A stretch of DNA of 64,000 nt from the NCBI RefSeq assembly GCF_002893765.1, contig NZ_CP025938.1:2349501-2413500 (forward strand), read 5' to 3'. Under the pieces are notes generated by a model. It was not told the DNA's origin, made no database searches, and saw only the letters and a list, made by a program, of their open reading frames with translations. Below, piece after piece: positions 26,214 to 35,994 of the stretch. Numbering within the stretch: position 1 is the stretch's first letter; each line of letters starts with the position of its first letter. A program made the translations under genes and the position numbers. This DNA is from Tamlana carrageenivorans. Its GTDB lineage: Bacteria > Bacteroidota > Bacteroidia > Flavobacteriales > Flavobacteriaceae.

Positions 26214-26422
26214 ATTAAAGTGCTTTGAATTGCAAAGTAAATAAAATGTTTTGATATAAATATTATTATTTTTTAATAAGTTAGTAAAAATGGAGTGTGT
26301 ATTCTGTAAACACCTCAAATATAGTATTTTAAAGGGTTTTAAAGAAGGGTATTATGTGAATTAGTTGAAATTTTGAAATCTGTTATAAAAGGAAGTTCTC
26401 TAAACTTGATTGTTTTTCTTAA

Positions 26423-27274
26423 CTAGATTCTAAAAATTCCCCCAAAAACAATTACGCGCTGTAAGTAAAAGAAGTGCTGTGAGGCACTTTCGGCTGTGTT
26501 GCTTGTGGTTCTTATATCCGGCATATTAATAAAACCACCTTTTAAATCCAATTGCATAAAAAAGTATTTAAAAAATGTGAGGTTAAGTCCGGCGTGGGCC
26601 GAAAACCCGTAACCTGCTACATGAAATTCATCATAGCGCTCCTTTTTTAGTAAAGTAGTATTGGTTTTAGGATATAAGGCGCCTCCAGCTAAACCTTCTG
26701 TGATATTAATTTGAAATTTATCGGTGTTTCTTATGTTAAAAAGTTTAGAAATATCGTCATATCTAGCAAATTCAGCATAAACATAATTTAAACCGTTGGT
26801 GTGTTCAAATTTTAAAAAGTCTTCAGAAACAAAAACAACTTCATTGTTATATGTGCCATTAAATGCACTTCCTAGCTCGGTGTCTGGTAAGTAGATATAA
26901 CCATCAATAGTGCGCGTTCTATTTCGGTCCATTACATATTTCATATGATCTACACCTATTGATACGGTGTAATTATCAGAAATAAAATAACCAACTTTAG
27001 CGTTGGTTTGTGGAATAGTTAAACGGGTTGGATTTATATAATCGATGTGCCAACCTTTAGGCTTGTCTTTAGCCGTAACATCCTTTATAGTGAAGTTGTA
27101 ATTTTTACCTTTAAAAGAAATATCCGATTTGGAAAATGATTCTCGATTTCCTCCCCAGCTAAAAAATATTTTTCCCTTATTAGAGGCTGTGTATTTAATA
27201 GGCTTGGTATCTTGGCCAAATATGTGCAATGAAAGTACTAAGAAGGCAAGGCCTAATAAGGGTTTATATGTCAT
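26423..27274 (-). CDS. Secreted outer-membrane barrel-like protein, unknown
   Basis: 283 residues with a signal peptide (MTYKPLLGLAFLVLSLHIFG) and beta-rich body with alternating residues, ending VIVFGGIFRI, a barrel-like C-terminus. No family is recognised. A decayed copy of its C-terminus seems to lie at 21428-21540. It is followed by nothing on this strand for 104 bp; kdsA lies 15 bp upstream, so the pair may be co-transcribed. Confidence 0.78.
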   Translation of the reverse strand: MTYKPLLGLAFLVLSLHIFGQDTKPIKYTASNKGKIFFSWGGNRESFSKSDISFKGKNYNFTIKDVTAKDKPKGWHIDYINPTRLTIPQTNAKVGYFISDNYTVSIGVDHMKYVMDRNRTRTIDGYIYLPDTELGSAFNGTYNNEVVFVSEDFLKFEHTNGLNYVYAEFARYDDISKLFNIRNTDKFQINITEGLAGGALYPKTNTTLLKKERYDEFHVAGYGFSAHAGLNLTFFKYFFMQLDLKGGFINMPDIRTTSNTAESASQHFFYLQRVIVFGGIFRI

Positions 27275-27289
27275 GTAAAGTTTGTGAAG

Positions 27290-28114
27290 TTACAGGCTGT
27301 TTATGGTTTTTCTAATGGCTACTAAATTCGTTAAAAGCCCCTCTAAATTATCTAAATGAAGCATGTTAGCCCCGTCACTTTTAGCATTTGCAGGATCGAA
27401 ATGGGTTTCAATGAATAAGCCATCTACGTTGTTAACGATTCCAGCTCTTGCTATGGTTTCAATCATATCTGGTCTGCCTCCTGTAACCCCAGCCGATTGA
27501 TTAGGTTGTTGTAAGGAATGTGTCACATCTAAAACCGTTGGAGCGTACTCGCGCATAGTAGGAATACCTCTAAAGTCAACAATCATATCTTGATAGCCAA
27601 ACATAGTGCCTCTATCGGTAATCCATGCTTTATCGCTACCAGCATCTTTTACTTTTTGTACGGCGTGTTTCATAGCTTCCGGACTCATAAACTGGCCTTT
27701 TTTCAAATTAACCACTTTACCCGTTTTAGCTGCTGCAACAACCAAATCGGTTTGTCGTACTAAAAAGGCTGGAATTTGTAATACATCTACATATTCTGCG
27801 GCCATAGCAGCATCAGAGATTTCATGGATGTCGGTCACCGTTGGAACATCAAAAGTTTCTGAAACTTTTCTTAAAATTTTTAAGGCATTTTCATCACCAA
27901 TGCCTGTAAAACTGTCAATTCTACTGCGATTAGCCTTTTTAAAACTACCTTTAAAAACGTAAGGAATTTCTAGTTTGTTTGTAATAGTTACCACTTTTTC
28001 GGCAATTCGCAGCGCCATGTCTTCGCCTTCAATGGCACATGGGCCACAAAGCAAAAAGAAATTATTGGAATGGGTGTGTTTTAACTTAGGAATATCGTTA
28101 AGGGTCATAGCCAT
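27290..28114 (-). CDS. kdsA: 3-deoxy-8-phosphooctulonate synthase (KdsA)
   Basis: Condenses arabinose 5-phosphate and PEP into KDO 8-phosphate for lipopolysaccharide. Markers: LLCGPCAIEGEDMALR near residue 22, YVFKGSFKKANRSR at 54-67, and TDRGTMFGYQDMIVDFR. 274 aa is normal. Confidence 0.97.
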   Translation of the reverse strand: MAMTLNDIPKLKHTHSNNFFLLCGPCAIEGEDMALRIAEKVVTITNKLEIPYVFKGSFKKANRSRIDSFTGIGDENALKILRKVSETFDVPTVTDIHEISDAAMAAEYVDVLQIPAFLVRQTDLVVAAAKTGKVVNLKKGQFMSPEAMKHAVQKVKDAGSDKAWITDRGTMFGYQDMIVDFRGIPTMREYAPTVLDVTHSLQQPNQSAGVTGGRPDMIETIARAGIVNNVDGLFIETHFDPANAKSDGANMLHLDNLEGLLTNLVAIRKTINSL

Positions 28115-28431
28115 GAATTTTTAGGGGATAAAGGTACGTAATAAAACCATTTTATTTTACTAATAATTAATACTACAATGTGTTGAAAGTGCACTTTTTT
28201 TGGACTTGTTTGTAAAAGAGTAAGGTTGAAGCTAACAGGGTGTTTTTTTTATTTAAGGTTCTTGTATGTTTTTTTGAAATATAAGTGATTGATAGCGAAG
28301 TTTGTAGTTGGATTTGCTGTCTTGGTTTTAGTAATTGTTAAGGCTAAACGAAAGCTTGTTTAAAATAAAAAACAAAAAAACAATTATCTATGAAAAAAGA
28401 GTACCTTTGCCGCTCAAAATAAGGCACTATT
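28115..28431. promoter_or_regulatory. Divergent kdsA / typA promoter region
   Basis: No gene. TACCTTTG at 28402-28409 fits the TAnnTTTG -7 box for typA, 24 bp before its ATG. On the other strand TACCTTTA near 28133 is a weaker candidate for kdsA. Confidence 0.5.
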
Positions 28432-30231
28432 ATGGCTAATATTAAAAACATTGCAATTATTGCACACGTAGATCATGGTAAAACTACGTTAGTTGACAAG
28501 ATCATGTACCATTGTCAATTATTTCGTGAAAACGAAAACACAGGAGATTTAATTCTTGATAACAACGATTTAGAACGTGAAAGAGGAATCACCATTACAT
28601 CTAAAAACGTTTCCGTTACATATAAGGATACTAAAATCAATATCATTGATACACCAGGTCACGCCGATTTTGGAGGAGAAGTAGAGCGTGTTTTAAACAT
28701 GGCTGATGGTGTTTTATTGCTAGTAGATGCCTTTGAAGGGCCGATGCCACAAACACGATTTGTACTTCAAAAAGCCATCGACTTAGGTTTAAAACCATGT
28801 GTGGTTGTAAATAAAGTGGATAAAGAAAACTGTACGCCTGATGAAGTTCATGAAAAGGTTTTCGATTTAATGTTTGAATTAGGTGCCGAAGAATGGCAAT
28901 TGGATTTCCCAACAGTGTATGGTTCTGCTAAGAATAACTGGATGAGTGATGATTGGCAAAATCAAACTGAAAATATCGAGCCGCTATTAGATATGGTGAT
29001 CGAACATATTCCAGAGCCTAAAATTGAAGAAGGTACAACCCAAATGTTAATCACTTCTTTAGATTTTTCGTCGTTTACAGGGCGTATTGCTATTGGACGT
29101 TTAACACGAGGTGAACTTAAAGTAGGTCAGAATATTTCTTTAGTGAAACGCGACGGAAGTATTGTAAAAAATAGAATTAAGGAACTTCATGTGTTTGAAG
29201 GTCTTGGGCGTATAAAAGTAGATGAGGTTCAAACAGGTGATATCTGTGCAATTGTTGGTTTAGAAGGTTTTGAAATTGGTGATACGGTTGCCGATTTTGA
29301 AAATCCTGAAGGTTTAAAAACCATCGCCATTGATGAGCCTACGATGAGTATGTTATTCACGATTAACGATTCACCTTTCTTCGGGAAAGATGGAAAGTTT
29401 GTAACGTCTCGTCATATTAAAGACCGTTTAACTAAAGAGCTTGAGAAAAACTTAGCTTTACGTGTTAACGAAACTGATAGTGCTGATAAATTCATGGTTT
29501 TTGGTCGTGGGGTACTGCATTTATCTGTTTTAATTGAAACCATGCGTCGTGAAGGTTATGAGCTTCAAATTGGGCAACCACAAGTTATTATTAAAGAAAT
29601 TGATGGTGTAAAATGTGAGCCCGTAGAGGAGATGACTATCGATTTACCGGAAACTGTTTCTGGTAAAGCTGTTGAAATGGTAACCATGCGTAAAGGTGAA
29701 ATGTTAAGTATGGAAGCTAAAGGTGATCGTATGGTTTGTGAGTTTATTATTCCTTCAAGAGGGATTATAGGTCTTAGAAATCAGTTACTAACCGCTACGG
29801 CTGGTGAGGCTATTATGGCTCACCGTTTTAAAGAGTACCAACCTTTAAAAGGTGGTATTCCAGAGCGTCAAAACGGATCGTTAGTTTCTATGGAAAAAGG
29901 ACAAGCTATTCCTTATTCTATTGATAAATTACAAGATCGTGGTAAGTTTTTCGTAGACCCAGGTGAAGATATTTATGAAGGACAAGTTATTGGAGAAAAT
30001 TCACGTGGTGATGATATGACGGTTAACGTAACGAAAACTAAAAAGTTAAGTAACGTACGTTCGTCTGGTGCCGATGATAAAGCTAAAATTGTGCCTGCTA
30101 TTAAATTCTCTTTAGAAGAGGCTTTAGAATATATTCAAAAAGATGAGTATGTTGAGGTGACACCAAACTTTTTACGTCTACGTAAAATTTACTTAACCGA
30201 AGTAGAGCGTAAAAGAAATAAATCTATTTAA
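28432..30231 (+). CDS. typA: Ribosome-binding GTPase TypA/BipA
   Basis: Translational GTPase for ribosome assembly and stress growth. AHVDHGKTTL at residues 11-20, DTPGHADFGGEVERVL (G3), NKVDKENCTPDEV (G4), and the C-terminal BipA domain around SRGIIGLRNQLLTATAGEAI. 599 aa is normal. Confidence 0.97.
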   Translation: MANIKNIAIIAHVDHGKTTLVDKIMYHCQLFRENENTGDLILDNNDLERERGITITSKNVSVTYKDTKINIIDTPGHADFGGEVERVLNMADGVLLLVDAFEGPMPQTRFVLQKAIDLGLKPCVVVNKVDKENCTPDEVHEKVFDLMFELGAEEWQLDFPTVYGSAKNNWMSDDWQNQTENIEPLLDMVIEHIPEPKIEEGTTQMLITSLDFSSFTGRIAIGRLTRGELKVGQNISLVKRDGSIVKNRIKELHVFEGLGRIKVDEVQTGDICAIVGLEGFEIGDTVADFENPEGLKTIAIDEPTMSMLFTINDSPFFGKDGKFVTSRHIKDRLTKELEKNLALRVNETDSADKFMVFGRGVLHLSVLIETMRREGYELQIGQPQVIIKEIDGVKCEPVEEMTIDLPETVSGKAVEMVTMRKGEMLSMEAKGDRMVCEFIIPSRGIIGLRNQLLTATAGEAIMAHRFKEYQPLKGGIPERQNGSLVSMEKGQAIPYSIDKLQDRGKFFVDPGEDIYEGQVIGENSRGDDMTVNVTKTKKLSNVRSSGADDKAKIVPAIKFSLEEALEYIQKDEYVEVTPNFLRLRKIYLTEVERKRNKSI

Positions 30232-30234
30232 AAG

Positions 30235-30468
30235 ATGGAGTTTTTAGGAGTTTTATGGGTAGAATGGCTAGGATACTTAGCTACAGCTGTCGTATTAATT
30301 TCTTTTTTAACCAAATCTTTAAAAAAATTACGAATAGTAAACTCCGCAGGATGTTTACTATTCGTGCTTTATGGCATTGCATTAAGTCCTTCTTCTATGC
30401 CCATAATTATAACGAATTCAGCTATTTGCTGTATTAATATCTACTACTTGTATTTTCAGAAAAATTAA
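30235..30468 (+). CDS. Small three-helix membrane protein, SemiSWEET/PQ-loop-like
   Basis: 77 residues, three hydrophobic segments (WLGYLATAVVLISFLTKS, NSAGCLLFVLYGIALSPSSM, PIIITNSAICCINIYYLYF). Size and pattern fit SemiSWEET-like half-transporters, which work as dimers; the assignment is from topology and is not certain. It begins 3 bp after typA, so the two are co-transcribed. Confidence 0.6.
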   Translation: MEFLGVLWVEWLGYLATAVVLISFLTKSLKKLRIVNSAGCLLFVLYGIALSPSSMPIIITNSAICCINIYYLYFQKN

Positions 30469-30655
30469 GGAGAACAGCTCTTTTTTATTTCTACGGCTTT
30501 TCTCAATTTTAAATTCATACTCAGAATTTAAATGATTTTGTATATTTGGTTTCTTATAAATTGATAAGAGACCAATAATTAGTCTTTTTATGTGTTATAC
30601 ATACCAAAGGGTGTGTTTAATGTATCTGTTAATTATAACCAAACTAAAATATTAA

Positions 30656-31972
30656 TTGAAGGAATTAATAGACTATATAAATAGCAAGGTTTTCGAAAAA
30701 ATTGCTTCCTTACAAATTTTCGCTGTACTTGCTAGAATTGTGGCTGGACTATTAACATCTAAGGCTATTGCTGTGTTTATAGGCGCCGAAGGTTTAGCGC
30801 TAATTGGTAATTTGCGCAATTTTGTTCAAGCTTCTCAAACCGTCGCGTCTGGCGGACTTTATAAAGGTGTTGTTAAATATGTTGGAAAGTTTAAAGATAG
30901 TACCTCGGAACTTAGTAAAGTGATTTCTTCTGTGTTTTACACGGGGTTTGTTTCGACGGTTTTGGTATGTTTTTTTTGTTACCTTAAGGCTGAATGGATT
31001 AATGACATGGTCTTTCCCAATTATAACGACTATACCTATGTGATTAAAATTTTAGCAGTGGCTTTGCCTTTTTATATTTTGAATATGTTTTCATTTTCAA
31101 TAATGAACGGCTTTTCGAAATATAAAATCCTAATTGTTATTAACACTATAGGTCAGCTTTTAAGTGTTTCTATTGCACTAATATTAATTTATCAAAACAA
31201 AATTGATGGCGCACTTATATCGGTGGTTATTGCCGAATCTTTAATATTTCTAATCACCTTAGTAGGGATCATTAATAGTCGTAGTTTAGTGCCGCTTATT
31301 AAAGCTAGTATGTTTAGTTTTGGGTATTTAAAAAAGATGCACTTGTTTGTGCTCATGGCCCTTTTTGCTGGTGTGTTATTACCCTTAGTTACACTAGCTA
31401 TTCGAACGCATATTATTGAAAACATCGGTTATAAGGATGCGGGCTTTTGGGAAGCTATGACACGAATTTCAAAGTATTATTTAATGTTTGTTACTGCATT
31501 ATTTACGCTGTATCGCTTACCTGAGTTTGTCGAAAAAAATGATAATAAGAAATTTAAAAAAGCAATACTTCGTTTCTATAAGCGCATGCTTCCTTTTTTA
31601 ATCATTGGGCTTCTGTTAATTTATCTGCTCAGAAAATATATAGTACTCCTGGTTTTTACAGATGAGTTTCATCCGGTAGAAGATTTATTCTTTTGGCAGT
31701 TGTTAGGTGATTTTCTAAAAGTGTTGTCTATTGTAGTTGCTTATCAGTTCCTAGCAAAAAAAATGTTTTGGCATTATGTTTTAACCGAAGCTTTTTTAAT
31801 AATAACACTGTATAGTTCAAGTATCTATTTTATTAATTTATATAATAGCATTCAAGGGGCTGTTATTGCGCATTTTGTGAGTTATTTGATGTATTTTGGG
31901 ATAATTTTATTCATTTTTGGAGCCTCACTATTTGTTGTAGAAGATGGGGATGATAAGCGAAAACAATTTTAA
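30656..31972 (+). CDS. O-antigen/polysaccharide flippase (Wzx-type) 1
   Basis: 438 residues, about twelve helices, MATE-like polysaccharide flippase of the WzxE/O-antigen translocase type: ASLQIFAVLARIVAGLLTSK and GAEGLALIGNLRNFVQ at the N-terminus. Starts with TTG at 30656. It should move lipid-linked sugar units across the inner membrane. A second similar gene follows 15 bp later with the same motifs in the same order, so the pair arose by tandem duplication. Confidence 0.9.
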   Translation: MKELIDYINSKVFEKIASLQIFAVLARIVAGLLTSKAIAVFIGAEGLALIGNLRNFVQASQTVASGGLYKGVVKYVGKFKDSTSELSKVISSVFYTGFVSTVLVCFFCYLKAEWINDMVFPNYNDYTYVIKILAVALPFYILNMFSFSIMNGFSKYKILIVINTIGQLLSVSIALILIYQNKIDGALISVVIAESLIFLITLVGIINSRSLVPLIKASMFSFGYLKKMHLFVLMALFAGVLLPLVTLAIRTHIIENIGYKDAGFWEAMTRISKYYLMFVTALFTLYRLPEFVEKNDNKKFKKAILRFYKRMLPFLIIGLLLIYLLRKYIVLLVFTDEFHPVEDLFFWQLLGDFLKVLSIVVAYQFLAKKMFWHYVLTEAFLIITLYSSSIYFINLYNSIQGAVIAHFVSYLMYFGIILFIFGASLFVVEDGDDKRKQF

Positions 31973-31987
31973 AAGATCTTAATTAAC

Positions 31988-33298
31988 ATGTTTAAAGGGG
32001 GACTTAATAAGCTTAAATCTAATGAACTCATTCAAGTAGCATCTGTAAACTCTTTAAGTGTTTTATTTAAATTGATAACAGGGTTTGTAACTTCTAAATT
32101 TACAGCTATTTTCATTGGTCCTTCAGGTATGGCAATAACTGGAAATTTATCCAATTTCACACAGTCGGTCGAAAATTTATCATCTTTAGGTTTTAAAAAT
32201 GGCATCATTAAATATGTTTCAGAATATAAAGACGATAAGGATGAATTTAAAAAAATAGTGTCTTCGGGATTTTTTATAGCCTTGTCTATTGGTTTGTTGT
32301 TAACCTTAATTTTACTGGTGTTTTCTAATACATTTAGCGTGTTTGTCTTCAATACCAAAACTTACTCCGATTTGTTTAGGGTTTTAGCTTTTATGGTACC
32401 CTTATTTTCCTTGCAAGTTTTTTTTATTGCTATATATAATGGTTTAAAACGGGTTCATATTGTCGTGCTATTAAATATAATCGCAACTATTGCCACAGCG
32501 TTATTAATTATTTATTTGATGTACGTCAACCAGTTGCAAGGCGCGCTTCTTGCCATGGTTATAACACCTTTTGTATTGTTTTTAACCCTTTTTTTAAAGT
32601 ATAAACTACTTTTTATAATTTTTAAAAGTATCTCGATAGCTTCGGTTTCAAAAGATTTTTTTTTAAAAATTATATCTTTTTTTTCAATGACACTGTTTTC
32701 GGGAATTATGGTGCCTTTAGTTTATTTAGGTATTCGTAATTATGTTATTGATCGCATAGGGGTAGATCAAGCAGGTTATTGGGAAGGCATGCGCAAAATT
32801 TCAAATTATTTTATGTTATTTGTTTTCTCCTTGTTTCAGATGTACGTGTTGCCTGAGCTTTCTAAAAAAAATAGTCGTTTAAAATTGGTTGTTTTTAACT
32901 TTTATAAAACGGCATTACCAGTAGTTTTGGTCTGTTATTTGGTTATTTATTTTTTGAGACATTTCATCATAAAAATCGTACTAACGGAAGCGTTTTTGCC
33001 TATGCAAGATTTGTTTATGTGGCAATTTATAGGGGATTTCTTTAGAATTATGTTTTTGGTAATTTCATATCAGTTTCTAGCCAAGAAAATGGTATGGCCC
33101 TATATCTTTTGTGAAGCTATTTATATGTTACTTATTTATTTGGTTAGTATTTGTTTTATTGATTTATTTGGAATAAAGGGCGTTGTACAAGCGCATGCTT
33201 TGGCTTGTTTTGTCTATTTACTCGTATTATTATTTGTTTTTAAAAAGCCTTTGTTTAGTAAACAAGATGTGATTCAATATACAGATTATGAAGACTAA
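31988..33298 (+). CDS. O-antigen/polysaccharide flippase (Wzx-type) 2
   Basis: 436 residues with the same layout as the gene before it: VNSLSVLFKLITGFVTSKF and GPSGMAITGNLSNFTQS near the N-terminus, LIYLGIRNYVIDRIG-like middle, and the same QFLAKKM segment near residue 360. Overlaps the next gene by 11 bp. Either it serves a second glycan or the two act as a pair. Confidence 0.9.
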   Translation: MFKGGLNKLKSNELIQVASVNSLSVLFKLITGFVTSKFTAIFIGPSGMAITGNLSNFTQSVENLSSLGFKNGIIKYVSEYKDDKDEFKKIVSSGFFIALSIGLLLTLILLVFSNTFSVFVFNTKTYSDLFRVLAFMVPLFSLQVFFIAIYNGLKRVHIVVLLNIIATIATALLIIYLMYVNQLQGALLAMVITPFVLFLTLFLKYKLLFIIFKSISIASVSKDFFLKIISFFSMTLFSGIMVPLVYLGIRNYVIDRIGVDQAGYWEGMRKISNYFMLFVFSLFQMYVLPELSKKNSRLKLVVFNFYKTALPVVLVCYLVIYFLRHFIIKIVLTEAFLPMQDLFMWQFIGDFFRIMFLVISYQFLAKKMVWPYIFCEAIYMLLIYLVSICFIDLFGIKGVVQAHALACFVYLLVLLFVFKKPLFSKQDVIQYTDYED

Positions 33299-34900
33299 AA
33301 AAAAACATTTCTATATTACTTTTTTAGTACCTCTTTTAGTAACTTTTATTTTTGAAATTCTATTCATTGAGTTTCATACAGAACGCGTTTTTAACCTTAT
33401 TGAAAATGTCATTTTTGGATTAATGTTGCTATTGTTAATAAAGGTGTTAATTCGCGAGAAATGGCATAGTACATTTTTAAAAATAGCTTTGTGTTTCTTT
33501 TCTTTTTTGTTTTTATTGAAACATTCTATTACTATATCTTTAATATAAACTTAACGCCATCGGCTATTTTTATATTTTTTGAATCCAATTACATTGAAAC
33601 TAACGAGTTTTTATATTTTTATTTCGATAACTATTTGCTCGTGTATTTTTTAATACTTTTTTTTAATTGCTTAATGGTGTTTTTTATAAACACATTCAAG
33701 TTAAAATTTAGTGTTCCGTTTTTGTCTAAAAGATGGGGAATTATAACCAGTCTAATAATTTTACTTCTGTTACTGCGGTTTACATCTTTACGACATCAAA
33801 ATTTACCTTATCTATTATTAAAGTCTTTTTATGTCGTTTACTTTGAGTCGAAAGTTTATGATCTGGGGGTTTATAAAGAGGAGTACGGTATTTTTAAAGA
33901 GACAAATAAACCAGAAGTTTCCCGAGATAAGCTGATTGTAGTTATTATCGGTGAATCAACTACTAGTAATAACATGTCTTTATACGGTTATGAGAATAAT
34001 ACAAATCCTTTATTGAATCAAATTAATAATTTAAATGTATATAAAGATGTTATTAGTCCTCATGCAGGAACAACAGCGTCACTTTGTAAAGTACTAAGCT
34101 TAGATCATTACGAAGACCATAAGGATAAACAGCAAGGAGCAATCATACAACTCTTAAATGCTAATAGTTATGAGACCTATTGGGTGTCAAACCAAGAGCC
34201 TGTGGGGTTTGCAGAAACTGCAATTACTAAAGTGGTTTATTCTGCCAAGCATAAATTTTATTTAAACACTGGCAACACAGAAGAAATGCATTTATTTGAT
34301 GAAGTCGTTTTTAATACAATTGATAACGTAATTCATAAAAAAAATGAAAATCAGGTGTTATTTATACATTTACAGGGTACGCATTTTTTCTACAAAAATA
34401 GATATCCAGATACCTATCAGGTTTTTAAAGGTACAACCTCCTATTCTCCTTTTGATAGCCCCAAGAATCAAGAAATTATTAATTCATATGATAATAGTAT
34501 TTTGTATAACGATTACATTGTAAGTACTATAATAAATAAAGTAAAAGATAGTAATAAGGAGAGTTGTGTAATTTATTTTTCAGATCATGGAGAAGAAGTT
34601 TTTAGAACAATAGATTTTTCTGGCCACAACGACGAAGTTGGAACTTTGCCCATGTTTCAAATTCCTTTTTTATTTTGGCAATCAGAAAAATTCATGAGGA
34701 ATAATGCTGTTGATATAAGTTTAGAAAGAGCTTATATGACAGACGATTTATTTCATAGTATTGCTGATTTATGCGATATTCAAGATGAACATGTGAGTTT
34801 AGAGCGAAGTATATTTAGTTCTAAATTTTTACAAAGAAAACGTATTATTTTAAATGATAAGGACTACGACTCGTTGTTAATTAGAGAAATCGGTAGATGA
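33288..34900 (+). pseudogene. Phosphoethanolamine-transferase-like sulfatase-fold protein, split by a frameshift
   Basis: Two overlapping frames make one EptA-like protein. The first (33288-33548) holds three N-terminal membrane helices and stops after LLKHSITISLI. The second frame (open from 33491) continues with IETFYYYIFNINLTPSAIF, two more helices and the periplasmic catalytic domain: GESTTSNNMSLYGY (metal site), HAGTTASLCKVLSL (nucleophile Thr), YFSDHGEEVF and SGHNDEVG. The change lies in the T-rich stretch 33495-33520 (CTTTTCTTTTTTGTTTTTATTG). One added or lost T restores one reading frame of about 535 codons. It may be a real mutation, phase variation, or a sequencing error. The role would be adding phosphoethanolamine to lipid A or glycan. 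Confidence 0.8.
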
Positions 34901-35979
34901 AAATCTGTATTATAACACCATCATTAGGCATAGGAGGCGCTGGTAAATCGGCCGCCATGCAATCTATTATGCTCTCTAATTTGGGATATGATGTTTCCAT
35001 AGTCCCCATTAGTAATCATGTGAGTTATAATTATAACGGGAAGTTGTTTAATCTTGGGCAATTTAAAGATGATAGTAAAAACACCTTTTTAGATAAAATT
35101 GAACGCACCAGAATTTTAAGGAAATACCTTTTAAATAACCAATTTGATTTTATCATAGATAATCGAATGCGTACCAACAGTATTCTTAACGAAGTTGCTT
35201 TGTGTAAATATGCATATAGAGGATTTAAAGTTATTTATGTTATTCATAGTTTTTCATATATCAAGGAAGTTGCAGCACAGCCTAAATTGAAAAAATGGTT
35301 ATTAAACAATGCCTATAAAATAGTTGCCGTAAATAAAAATTTGCAAGCCTTAGTAAACGATATTCATTTGAAACAAGAGGTGGTTTGTATTGAAAATGCA
35401 GTGGATTTAAATGATTTAAAAGAAAAGGGAACGGCTAGTTTAAATATTAATTTTCCCTATATTTTATTTTGTGGCAGATTGGAAGAGCATTGCAAAAACT
35501 TAAGTCTGCTGATTCAGGCATACGCGAAATCAGAAATTTTTAAAAAGGGTGTTAAATTGATGCTGTTGGGAGATGGATTAGATAAGCCGATTTATGAAAA
35601 GCTTGTAAAAAAATTAAGTTTAGATGATGAAGTGATTTTTGAATCCTTTAAAACAAACCCTTATATCTATATGAAAAATGCCTTATGTACTGTTTTAACT
35701 AGCTTATATGAAGGGTTTGGTTTGGTTTTGATAGAGTCTTTGGCTGTTGGTACCCCTGTATTCGCCATAGATTGCTTGACTGGCCCTTCTGACATTATTG
35801 ATGATGGTGTTAATGGTATCTTATTAAAGTCGTACGATGAAAAGGAAGTTTCTCAGGCTTTAAGAACCATGGTGTTTAACACCGAATTGGTTCAAGAGTT
35901 TAAAAGCCAAGCGATACCTAGTGTGCAAAAATTTGACATTGAGCATATCGCAAAAAAATGGAAAGCGTTGTTAAAATAG
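34897..35979 (+). CDS. Glycosyltransferase family 4
   Basis: 360 residues, GT-B fold. N-terminal KICIITPSLGIGGAGKSAAM is the usual glycine-rich loop; C-terminal ILFCGRLEEHCKNLSLLIQA and the donor-binding SLYEGFGLVLIESLAVGTP with its E-x7-E are clear. The start overlaps the end of the previous gene by 4 bp (ATGA), which indicates coupling and supports that the previous gene is read to its end. Confidence 0.93.
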   Translation: MKICIITPSLGIGGAGKSAAMQSIMLSNLGYDVSIVPISNHVSYNYNGKLFNLGQFKDDSKNTFLDKIERTRILRKYLLNNQFDFIIDNRMRTNSILNEVALCKYAYRGFKVIYVIHSFSYIKEVAAQPKLKKWLLNNAYKIVAVNKNLQALVNDIHLKQEVVCIENAVDLNDLKEKGTASLNINFPYILFCGRLEEHCKNLSLLIQAYAKSEIFKKGVKLMLLGDGLDKPIYEKLVKKLSLDDEVIFESFKTNPYIYMKNALCTVLTSLYEGFGLVLIESLAVGTPVFAIDCLTGPSDIIDDGVNGILLKSYDEKEVSQALRTMVFNTELVQEFKSQAIPSVQKFDIEHIAKKWKALLK

Positions 35980-35994
35980 CTCTTTAAAGAAAAC

